A stretch of DNA of 9,406 bases, from positions 38,780-48,185 of the forward strand of contig DAJR01000061.1 in NCBI GenBank assembly GCA_002496385.1, in the 5' to 3' direction. Positions 1 through 5,589 of the stretch are shown piece by piece. Below the pieces are notes generated by a model. That model was not told where the DNA came from. It worked only from the letters and a program-made list of their open reading frames with translations, and searched no databases. Position 1 is the stretch's first letter. Each line of letters starts with the position of its first letter. The stretch is from Methanomassiliicoccales archaeon UBA147 (lineage in GTDB: Archaea; Thermoplasmatota; Thermoplasmata; SG8-5). The position numbers and the translations under genes are program-made.

Positions 1-617
1 AGGCAGATATGCTGCATGTAAACGCTGCCCTCCAACTCCCTGGCCTTGCCACTGGCGGTGAGTTTTCCTGCAAATTTCGCATAATATATCTTCTGCTGGT
101 CGAATCCCATCTTCTTGGTCATCATCGTCCGCTTGTACCCGACGATAGGCGGCGAAGGTGTCTCAAACCCGATGTCAAGGTCGAAATCCCCTCTGTGAAA
201 TCTGAGCCTGGTGAGCTTCCGGTCCGCGACCAGCTTGAAATCCTTGGAATCAACCTCCATGGAATCAGGCCCGGAAACGGTGCTTACGACAGCGTTCTCA
301 GGTTTGACCTCGTGAAAAACCTTGCCATCATAGTACCATGCAGTGGCCATGCCGTTGTAGGTGAAGCGTTCCGGGGTTCCGGCAAGCTCGGCCTTCGGGC
401 CCCAGTTGACGCCGTTGACATTCACATTCCTATAAGTTTTCGTCGTCCAGTAGGCCACGATCTGCTTCTTGACGCCGTCCTCCTCGAACAGGAACATCCA
501 CCACCACCAGACGAAACTGCCTTTCCTGGAGAAAGTCCTGGCTGGGGGGAAGTCCCGGATGAAGTCCGGGGTTTCCGGCGGTGTGTATTTGTCGATTGGC
601 TCGAACAGGCAATCCAT
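1..617 (-). CDS. Lipocalin/AttH-like soluble protein, C-terminus cut by the window edge
   Basis: The minus strand is open from about 687 down to position 1 with protein-like composition and no stop. From the ATG at 617 it gives about 205 residues beginning MDCLFEPIDKY. Features are a run of four tryptophans (WWWW) followed by MFLFEEDG, alternating beta-strand-like segments (YNGMATAWYYDGK, LRFHRGDFDLDIGF) and a KLTASGKARELEGSVYM segment near the edge. There is no signal peptide or membrane helix. The all-beta, aromatic-rich pattern resembles the lipocalin-like AttH/CrtC fold, but that is recollection of style, not a match I could test. 617 is the first in-frame ATG. It lacks a Shine-Dalgarno site, but an AT-rich TATA-like stretch (639-646) about 25 bases upstream would suit a leaderless message. 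The frame continues upstream without a start codon into the 27-bp repeat at 662-688, so loss of an original N-terminus is possible. The C-terminus is beyond position 1. Confidence 0.6.
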   Translation of the reverse strand, partial: MDCLFEPIDKYTPPETPDFIRDFPPARTFSRKGSFVWWWWMFLFEEDGVKKQIVAYWTTKTYRNVNVNGVNWGPKAELAGTPERFTYNGMATAWYYDGKVFHEVKPENAVVSTVSGPDSMEVDSKDFKLVADRKLTRLRFHRGDFDLDIGFETPSPPIVGYKRTMMTKKMGFDQQKIYYAKFAGKLTASGKARELEGSVYMQHIC

Positions 618-661
618 GGGGCAAGGAATGTGCCAGGTGTAATAATGTTTTCGCAGAGGGG

Positions 662-688
662 GAAGAAAAATGCAGGGAGAGAGATTTC
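662..688 (-). repeat. 27-bp direct repeat, copy 1: detached tRNA-Leu 3' end (putative att site)
   Basis: These 27 bases are identical to 1416-1442. Read on the minus strand they comprise the last 4 nt of the tRNA-Leu intron, the 14-nt 3' exon (T-loop end, T-stem strand CTCTC, acceptor strand TCCCTGC, discriminator A) and 9 nt of T-rich downstream sequence. No 5' tRNA half lies beside this copy, so it is a fragment and not a second tRNA. Duplication of a tRNA 3' end is the usual mark left by site-specific integration at tRNA genes. Alternatives are a decayed tandem tRNA copy or another recombination event. Confidence 0.8.
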
Positions 689-743
689 AGACATTTCCGA
701 GCCGATGAAAAGGTTCATTAGACGGTGTTCGTATATCATACCG

Positions 744-1409
744 ATGGAGGAGAACTCACCTGTTGGGAAAAGCAAAAGAACACCTGATTTATCCGTGGTG
801 GCGGTTTCCGTCCTGGGGGTCGTCCTGGCAATAGTGATTGCATTCGCTCTGATTTCGATTGATTTCTTCCCCTCAGGCGACGAGACCGGCCGGGGCGTGT
901 ATCAATGGGCAGCGCACCTCGAGTATTCCCAGGAGGTCAACATAAGTCAAGTTTCTGCAGAATTGGATGAGCAGGGAATCCATGATTACAGCATCACGTT
1001 CGACGAAGAGACCTGGACATCTGATAGGTTGTTCGGAGACAGCATACCGGGCGAGAGCAGGATATGGAACATCCATTTCAATTACAATCTGACGGTGGAT
1101 GTCGGAACATATGGGATATCGAACGAGACCCTGCAGCAGTTGGGCCTTATACACGATGATGAGAACGGAACGCTGGACCTTCCGATACACGCCGAGATTT
1201 ACAACAACCATTACGACGATGGATTCGGCTCACAACTTGACATGTACGACGCCCACATCTCCGGCCCCTGGTCCGATTATGGCATCATTTTCGACGGCAT
1301 CCCCTGGGAGGACATCATTGAGGACGAGATGCCGAATTTCATTCAAATGATACATGATGCCACTGGCCTTAATCCGAAAAGCTCAGAAGTGGTGAAGCAA
1401 TATTCGTGA
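744..1409 (+). CDS. Orphan single-pass membrane protein with acidic extracytoplasmic domain
   Basis: A 221-residue protein that I do not recognise. The N-terminus is short and basic (MEENSPVGKSKRTPD), followed by one hydrophobic helix at about residues 17-40 that would act as a signal anchor. The remaining 180 residues are strongly acidic, tryptophan- and tyrosine-rich, cysteine-free, and carry sequons (NIS, NLT, NET, NGT), so an extracytoplasmic beta-rich domain is likely. The same frame is open further upstream, but residues before 744 are the reverse shadow of the minus-strand lipocalin-like gene. ATGs at 645 and 705 are also in frame; 744 was chosen because it gives the normal short cytoplasmic tail before the anchor. 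No good Shine-Dalgarno site is seen. The gene is the only one lying between the two 27-bp repeats and ends 6 nt before the right copy, converging on the tRNA gene. It is a candidate cargo gene of a tRNA-targeted element. Confidence 0.65.
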   Translation: MEENSPVGKSKRTPDLSVVAVSVLGVVLAIVIAFALISIDFFPSGDETGRGVYQWAAHLEYSQEVNISQVSAELDEQGIHDYSITFDEETWTSDRLFGDSIPGESRIWNIHFNYNLTVDVGTYGISNETLQQLGLIHDDENGTLDLPIHAEIYNNHYDDGFGSQLDMYDAHISGPWSDYGIIFDGIPWEDIIEDEMPNFIQMIHDATGLNPKSSEVVKQYS

Positions 1410-1415
1410 GCAATA

Positions 1416-1442
1416 GAAGAAAAATGCAGGGAGAGAGATTTC
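1416..1442 (-). repeat. 27-bp direct repeat, copy 2: 3' end of the intact tRNA-Leu gene (putative att site)
   Basis: Exact match to 662-688. It overlaps the last 4 nt of the intron, the whole 3' exon and the T-run after tRNA-Leu. The distance between corresponding bases of the two copies is 754 bp. This copy keeps the tRNA gene whole, as expected where an element carries in a replacement 3' end. Confidence 0.85.
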
Positions 1443-1601
1443 CAACGAATTCGAGGTATTTCCTCGGCGAGCATAGCTCACCTCTGACATTGCGCCTCGA
1501 CGAACGATGGGGTTATTCCGTTCGTATTCGGTTTGAACTCTCGATGGACTAACCACAGGATCCTAAGTCCTGCCCCTTAGGCCAAGCTCGGGTATCCCTG
1601 C
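1425..1601 (-). tRNA. tRNA-Leu(UAG) with a 93-nt intron in the T-loop
   Basis: Read on the minus strand, exon 1 is 1601-1532 (70 nt) and exon 2 is 1438-1425 (14 nt). Spliced, they form an 84-nt class II tRNA without encoded CCA. The acceptor stem GCAGGGA/TCCCTGC pairs 7 of 7. The D-arm has a CCC/GGG stem and a GG pair in the loop. The anticodon stem CAGGA/TCCTG encloses the loop CTTAGGA, giving anticodon UAG (leucine, CUA/CUN). The variable arm is TGG-TTAGT-CCA, and the T-stem GAGAG/CTCTC pairs 5 of 5. The T-loop TTCAAAT is completed only after removing 1531-1439. The discriminator is A and a T-run (1424-1420) follows. The strongest TATA-like sequence upstream lies about 130 nt away at 1732-1743; none is obvious closer. 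Confidence 0.9.
1439..1531 (-). other. Archaeal tRNA intron at position 59/60, with relaxed bulge-helix-bulge junction
   Basis: On the minus strand the exon T-stem (GAGAG/CTCTC) is followed by a 4-bp helix TTCA (1537-1534) with TGGA (1444-1441), including one T-G wobble. Three-nt bulges AAC (1533-1531) and AAT (1440-1438) lie on opposite strands, and an intron helix CGAAT (1530-1526) pairs with ATTCG (1450-1446). One extra base, T1445, makes the motif relaxed. Cutting each bulge after its second base (AA^C and AA^T) restores exactly the 7-base T-loop. Inside the intron are three further hairpins: ACGAACG/CGTTCGT (1525-1519 with 1506-1500), GGTGAGC/GCTCGCC around a TAT loop, and CGAGG/CCTCG around AAATA. 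No open reading frame is present. Confidence 0.82.
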
Positions 1602-1641
1602 TTTTGCGTATGTATGCAAAATGCCACAAAGCAAAAGCAGG
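1597..1641. repeat. Inverted repeat IR1, 11-bp arms, overlapping the tRNA 5' end
   Basis: CCTGCTTTTGC at 1597-1607 is the perfect reverse complement of 1631-1641, with a 23-nt spacer. The left arm includes the first five bases of tRNA-Leu (minus strand), so in a precursor RNA this hairpin would compete with the acceptor stem. Its function is unknown. Confidence 0.7.
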
Positions 1642-1643
1642 TC

Positions 1644-1682
1644 GACCTAATCGTACGAAACAAACAATTGCACGATTAGGTC
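1644..1682. repeat. Inverted repeat IR2, 11-bp arms
   Basis: GACCTAATCGT (1644-1654) and ACGATTAGGTC (1672-1682) are perfect reverse complements around a 17-nt spacer. Flanking it are a 10-bp palindrome AGGTCGACCT (1639-1648) and GGTC-A-GACC (1679-1687). It could be a protein-binding or recombination site, or an RNA hairpin in the tRNA leader. Confidence 0.7.
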
Positions 1683-1687
1683 AGACC

Positions 1688-1728
1688 GACGATTGCGCTT
1701 GAAAGCATTTAGTCACATAGCAATCGTC
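1688..1728. repeat. Inverted repeat IR3, 9-bp arms
   Basis: GACGATTGC (1688-1696) and GCAATCGTC (1720-1728) are perfect reverse complements around a 23-nt spacer. The arms share the core CGATT with IR2, so IR2 and IR3 may be related binding sites. Confidence 0.65.
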
Positions 1729-1731
1729 TTC

Positions 1732-1743
1732 ATTTTATAAAAT
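1732..1743 (-). promoter_or_regulatory. Palindromic TATA-like element upstream of the tRNA-Leu leader
   Basis: ATTTTATAAAAT is a perfect 12-bp palindrome and good TATA-box material. Used on the minus strand it would start RNA near 1705-1710, giving tRNA-Leu a leader of about 105 nt containing IR2 and IR1. The assignment is tentative because archaeal tRNA promoters usually sit closer to the mature 5' end. Confidence 0.4.
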
Positions 1744-1797
1744 CTTGCAAGGAAGCGTTTCTTTCATACTTCGAATTGCATTCTCGCAACAAGTAGT

Positions 1798-3432
1798 TCA
1801 GTTCGCAGCGTCTTCCGGCGGCGGTAGTATCTCCACATCCCCCAGGTAGCAGTTGGTCTCCCTACCATTCCTCTCCAGCCGAACCATATTCATCCTTTCC
1901 ATTTCCTTGATGTGATATGCAATTGCCCTGCGATCCTTGTTCAACCGTCTGGCGATGTCGCTCTGGCTGATTCCGGAATTTTGCTTGAGGATGTTGATGA
2001 TTTCTATCTGGGCTTGGCTCAGCTGAATGCCATGTTTGTCCACCTCGATGTTCATGTCCATGGGATAGAAGCGTTTGAGATTTCCCTCCTTTCTAGACTT
2101 GATGAACTCCTCGCGTTCCAGTGTCCTGAGGTGGTGGGCCAGGACGCCGTTCGCGACTCCCAGCACTTCTTTTATCTCGTTATAATGGGCACCAGGATTG
2201 GTCTTGATGTGGCCGAATATCTGGCCCCTGACGAAATGGTCGAGTACCTTGCTTTTCTTCAACTTGACGTACATGGGAGCCAGCATGACCGAGAACAGGA
2301 AGTACTTCCAGGACTCGTTTCGTGCTATCCCGAATCCGGCCGCACTTATGCCGATGCCCACGGCCGCGCCGATGTACGCGATGTTGCCCATGAAAAAAGA
2401 CAGGGCACTCTCGGTCACCACGATGTCCAGATGTTCTGCATTGCTGTAAGCCTGGTTGCCCTTGACCTGCAGTATTATCTGGAACTCTACGGCATCGTTG
2501 GTCAAATTTTCAGGCACCTGAACCCGAAGATAAAATGGAATAGTATCGCCATCGCTCATCGTCCTCGGAGGTGTTATTGAGGTATCCACTGTGAGGTTCT
2601 GGTCATCCAGGCATGCGAGATGAACGTTATTGATTGTCATGCCATAGCACGTGACGTCGACCGACAGTGTCCTTGTCTCGCCCGGCCTGAACCTGTAGAT
2701 GTTGATGTCGCCCGTCGTCAGCACAAGGTTGGGCTGGGTAGCACCGCCTACCGCAATTTCGGTTGTCACGCTGTGTTCCTTGTAGTTTGGACCGCAGTCC
2801 ACCGAAACGATGATTGTGTGGACAGCATCAGTTGCTGGCGTCCACCCAACACTCGCGATATTGCTGCCTGAGGGAGGAAGCCAAACTGTTTGAATGTCCC
2901 CGATGGGTGTGGATGTGTCTCCGTCGTAGAACCTGACCAGCCCCGCAGCTGAACCATCTCCGGAATTGTGCATCACTGCATATATTTGCACTGCCTGGCC
3001 GGCGATTGGGTTCAGGGTCGAGAATGTGATGTCGCTACCGGAGAACGTTATCGGCGAGGGGTAGCTTATCTGCATCGATATATCTCCTGCGAGGTTGGAC
3101 CCGTATATGCTGGCTGATGCATAAATCGTATAATCGCCGATATCTGCACTTTCTCCCAGGTTGAAGGTGATGTTCGTTGACCCTTTGTCGTCCGTCAGGT
3201 TGGTGAGCAGCAGCACCGGGTTTCCGCCCGCATCATTCACTTCGAACGTGACATAAGTGCTCGGCGTGAGCGATGCCTGGACTGTGATATTCTCGCCGAG
3301 CGAATACTCGCTCTCGGCTATTGTCAGCTCGATGGATGAAACCTGGGCAGCAGATAATGATGAAAAGAAAAGAAAGCAGAAGGCCAGTGCGACCATGGCC
3401 ATCTGCAATCTCAGCCCGTTTTCATCGCTCAA
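1798..3432 (-). CDS. Membrane-anchored transcription regulator: Ig-like ectodomains, two helices, tandem winged helices
   Basis: A 544-residue protein. Residues 1-30 form a signal peptide (hydrophobic MAMVALAFCFLFFSS, then SAAQ). Residues 33-123 are an Ig/macroglobulin MG2-like domain (SEYSLGENITVQASL), 125-228 a CARDB-like beta domain, and 235-340 a third beta domain with sequons. Membrane helices lie at about 344-369 and 374-391. On the cytoplasmic side are two winged-helix domains: 398-458 (ArsR/MarR-like, HYNEIKEVLGVANGVLAHHL with wing KEGNLKRFYP) and 470-530 (ISQSDIARRLNKDRRAIAYHIKEM with wing ERNGRETNCYL). It probably turns an extracytoplasmic signal into direct DNA binding. The start is a TTG (3432-3430) overlapping the TGA stop of the upstream gene, preceded by a GGTGG Shine-Dalgarno-like site, which implies coupled translation. 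A later ATG at residue 11 would also leave a signal sequence. The target genes cannot be read from the sequence. Confidence 0.8.
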   Translation of the reverse strand: MSDENGLRLQMAMVALAFCFLFFSSLSAAQVSSIELTIAESEYSLGENITVQASLTPSTYVTFEVNDAGGNPVLLLTNLTDDKGSTNITFNLGESADIGDYTIYASASIYGSNLAGDISMQISYPSPITFSGSDITFSTLNPIAGQAVQIYAVMHNSGDGSAAGLVRFYDGDTSTPIGDIQTVWLPPSGSNIASVGWTPATDAVHTIIVSVDCGPNYKEHSVTTEIAVGGATQPNLVLTTGDINIYRFRPGETRTLSVDVTCYGMTINNVHLACLDDQNLTVDTSITPPRTMSDGDTIPFYLRVQVPENLTNDAVEFQIILQVKGNQAYSNAEHLDIVVTESALSFFMGNIAYIGAAVGIGISAAGFGIARNESWKYFLFSVMLAPMYVKLKKSKVLDHFVRGQIFGHIKTNPGAHYNEIKEVLGVANGVLAHHLRTLEREEFIKSRKEGNLKRFYPMDMNIEVDKHGIQLSQAQIEIINILKQNSGISQSDIARRLNKDRRAIAYHIKEMERMNMVRLERNGRETNCYLGDVEILPPPEDAAN

Positions 3433-5396
3433 TATACCACCATGACTCGGTTCATGAAGTCCAGAGCGTAGCCGCCTTCGCTCGGAAGTCCTGTGAGTAT
3501 CTGCGCCTGGACCATGTATTCTCCCGTGGGAGAGCCGGTCGGCACTTCTATGGATTGGGTGTAGGTAATTGTTTGCCCGGAAACCAGGGCGGTTTGAGCA
3601 ATAGCCGGGGACAGCGGAACGCCGTTCGCGTCAATCACTTGCACCGCCAGGATGAAGTTCATGGTTACAGCCTTGCCGTTGGTCACCGTGACTGCGATAT
3701 CGACGGATGAGTTCGCTTGAGCGTCCGGAACATTCATTGAAATGATTCTGAGCACCGACACAATGACCTCGAAGGAAGTTTGGGCCTGGCCATCGTATGT
3801 TGAGGCATATACCAAGTAATTTCCGTACTGCGCGTTAGACGGCAGGAAGAACGAGAAATCGACGCTACCGCCGGCCGGCACGATCTTCGACTGGGTGGCC
3901 ATCGCAGTCCCATCAGGGCGGTCCACCTTGAATACGACGTTGGTGGAGTTCAAGCCGAGATAAGCCGCAGTTAGTGTTACAGAATCCCCTGGAAGGTAAT
4001 TCGCGGAATCACTATTGACCGAGAGGATAGGTATATTGGTAGAGTTCAGTTGCGTCACCTTGACATTATCTAAGTAGCACCGGAGACCATCTGGATCTGA
4101 CCCGTCGTATTGGCTGGTGGCCAGTATCCCCACAGTTCCTTTTGTGAAATAGGAACCGCTTGCAGTAGCAACCAAATTTCCATCAATGAATGCATTCATG
4201 TTCCCGTTAAACACTGTGATTTTGATATCATACCGAATATTGTAACTCAACGGATATGTGGTTGAGTTCCTACCTGGAAAGTAATAGTTGTCACCTGGAA
4301 AGAATACTTTGTCATCTTGTGGATTGAGATCAAGTGAGTATATTGGACTTCCTCCTAGAAATGTATCTGGTGAATAGAAGGCAATCAATACTCTACCCGT
4401 GACAATTTTCAACGATACTTCGTATTGGTAATTTGACCAATTTAAACCGGTTGTAACAGCTGCCGAACCATTATCAAAATCTGAATGATATCCCGTGTAG
4501 TTAGTGTAATAGTGCAATGCAGTCATGAAATTCCCTGACCCAAGGGATCCATTTTGTATGTAGGCGTGTCTGGTAGTCCAATCGTTGAGATTTCCGTCCT
4601 CAAAATCGTCCTCAAATAGTAGGGAACTGGAAACAGCCACAACATTGTTCTGCGTCACCTTGATGTTATCTATGTTCAGTTTGAACCACCCAGTGGAATT
4701 ATAAATGTAAGGAACAACCGCTTCAAATCCAATTCCGCCCGACGAGTATTTCGTACTAGTCACATCAAACAAGTGCACATCATTGACAAAGACATCGATA
4801 TTTTTATCAATAATATCAATTTTCAATCTATATGATGTTAGGGTGGTTATTGATAAATATGTAGTATCTAATACATTTACATATTTTTGTATACCCCCCA
4901 TACCATCAAATTCATACCAATAATAGCCCAGGCTTGTTGTGTCATTTTTCGTATCGAGTTTTACAAAATTATTTCCACAAAAATATATGTATATCTCAGA
5001 CCATGCGTTGTAACTGTCCCCAATTTCCACACTCGATTCAAGGGTATAATTCGACCAGGAACTGTTTGAATAATATGCCGAGGCAGGGTCAGATGTCGCC
5101 GCATGCATCTGCATCATGAAGCTGCTGTTCCCCAAGGAGTCGGTTTGAATGCTGGTATGCTCTGTCGTCCATCCATAATAATTTCCGTCCTCGAAATCAT
5201 CCTCGAAAAGAACAACAGTCTCGTTGCTCGATTTTGTTAATTTTGCAGAAGCATTCATATCCTCTGTCTTGGCCGAGTCACATATGTCTCCATATGTAAT
5301 CAATGCACTAGCCACCCCGACCACCAGCATGGCGATTACGATAACTATTGCAGTCGCAATCTTTCTGTTCTCTCCATTTTTCATATGTTTTTTCAT
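3429..5396 (-). CDS. Secreted or anchored surface protein with two tandem LamG/ConA-like domains and Ig-like C-terminus
   Basis: A 655-residue protein. A basic N-terminus and hydrophobic helix at about residues 12-34 act as signal anchor. Two homologous jelly-roll-type repeats follow, residues 62-250 and 258-453. Each opens with LFEDDFEDGN plus a W-T-T motif and closes with a conserved DN(I/V)KVTQ strand, as in LamG/ConA-like and DUF1080-type sugar-binding folds. Residues 458-548 are an MG2/Ig-like domain (YLPGDSVTLTAAYLG) resembling the first domain of the downstream regulator, and 549-655 a second beta domain. Many N-glycosylation sequons are present; no catalytic residues are recognised, so ligand binding is the safer inference. 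The start at 5396 is fixed by AGGAGTGAT five bases upstream. The coding DNA for the two jelly-roll domains (about 4050-5100) is much more AT-rich than the C-terminal part. Partner of the overlapping downstream regulator gene. Confidence 0.8.
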   Translation of the reverse strand: MKKHMKNGENRKIATAIVIVIAMLVVGVASALITYGDICDSAKTEDMNASAKLTKSSNETVVLFEDDFEDGNYYGWTTEHTSIQTDSLGNSSFMMQMHAATSDPASAYYSNSSWSNYTLESSVEIGDSYNAWSEIYIYFCGNNFVKLDTKNDTTSLGYYWYEFDGMGGIQKYVNVLDTTYLSITTLTSYRLKIDIIDKNIDVFVNDVHLFDVTSTKYSSGGIGFEAVVPYIYNSTGWFKLNIDNIKVTQNNVVAVSSSLLFEDDFEDGNLNDWTTRHAYIQNGSLGSGNFMTALHYYTNYTGYHSDFDNGSAAVTTGLNWSNYQYEVSLKIVTGRVLIAFYSPDTFLGGSPIYSLDLNPQDDKVFFPGDNYYFPGRNSTTYPLSYNIRYDIKITVFNGNMNAFIDGNLVATASGSYFTKGTVGILATSQYDGSDPDGLRCYLDNVKVTQLNSTNIPILSVNSDSANYLPGDSVTLTAAYLGLNSTNVVFKVDRPDGTAMATQSKIVPAGGSVDFSFFLPSNAQYGNYLVYASTYDGQAQTSFEVIVSVLRIISMNVPDAQANSSVDIAVTVTNGKAVTMNFILAVQVIDANGVPLSPAIAQTALVSGQTITYTQSIEVPTGSPTGEYMVQAQILTGLPSEGGYALDFMNRVMVVY

Positions 5397-5401
5397 ATTT
5401 T

Positions 5402-5410
5402 ATCACTCCT
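5402..5410 (-). promoter_or_regulatory. Strong Shine-Dalgarno site of the surface-protein operon
   Basis: On the minus strand AGGAGTGAT lies five bases before the ATG at 5396 and matches the archaeal anti-Shine-Dalgarno sequence closely. It fixes the start of the 655-residue protein. Confidence 0.85.
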
Positions 5411-5424
5411 GCGAAACGTTTCGC
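5411..5424. promoter_or_regulatory. 14-bp perfect palindrome at the predicted transcription start (operator candidate)
   Basis: GCGAAACGTTTCGC is a perfect palindrome immediately upstream of the Shine-Dalgarno site and about 25 bases downstream of a TATA box (5446-5452, minus). That places it at or just after the expected start of transcription, a classic position for a repressor site. The winged-helix regulator encoded in the same operon is a plausible but unproven binder. It could also form a short 5' hairpin in the message. Confidence 0.6.
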
Positions 5425-5445
5425 AATCCCATTTACGCACGGAGG

Positions 5446-5452
5446 ATATAAA
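5446..5452 (-). promoter_or_regulatory. Proximal TATA box of the surface-protein/regulator operon
   Basis: Minus-strand TTTATAT, with expected initiation near 5421-5425 and a leader of about 27 nt containing the 14-bp palindrome and the Shine-Dalgarno site. Confidence 0.6.
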
Positions 5453-5478
5453 CTATGATTGGTACAGGCATTTCCACA

Positions 5479-5487
5479 ATATATAAA
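5479..5487 (-). promoter_or_regulatory. Distal TATA-like box of the same operon
   Basis: Minus-strand TTTATATAT about 35 bases upstream of the proximal box, in a similar context (AAGTTTATAT against TAGTTTATAT). It may be a second start site or a decayed duplicate. Confidence 0.4.
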
Positions 5488-5589
5488 CTTTGAGGTACAG
5501 TATTTTGACAATCGTGGTTTCTATGGTCAATCTGCAGTTAAAAATCAATATTTTCACCAGTTAGAAGTCCCGCCATATATGCCTCACCA

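Noticed and set aside
662..688. A second complete tRNA gene at the left repeat
   Set aside because: Only the 3' acceptor and T-stem strand are present; no 5' acceptor, D-arm or anticodon arm lies within several hundred bases.
9..743. N-terminal extension of the plus-strand frame ending at 1409 (466 residues in all)
   Set aside because: Residues before about 744 are the reverse shadow of the minus-strand lipocalin-like gene plus the 27-bp repeat; protein-like composition begins with the membrane anchor.
422..775. Minus-strand 117-residue frame
   Set aside because: Arginine/serine-rich out-of-frame shadow of the lipocalin-like gene; no start signals or family features.
873..1211. Minus-strand 112-residue frame opposite the orphan membrane protein
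   Set aside because: Antisense shadow; the plus strand has the signal anchor, sequons and acidic ectodomain expected of a real protein.
1597..1728. CRISPR array
   Set aside because: The repeats are three different inverted pairs, not regularly spaced identical direct repeats, and no cas genes are present.
1912..2580. Plus-strand 222-residue frame opposite the regulator gene
   Set aside because: Antisense of the winged-helix and membrane segments; the minus strand carries recognisable domains throughout.
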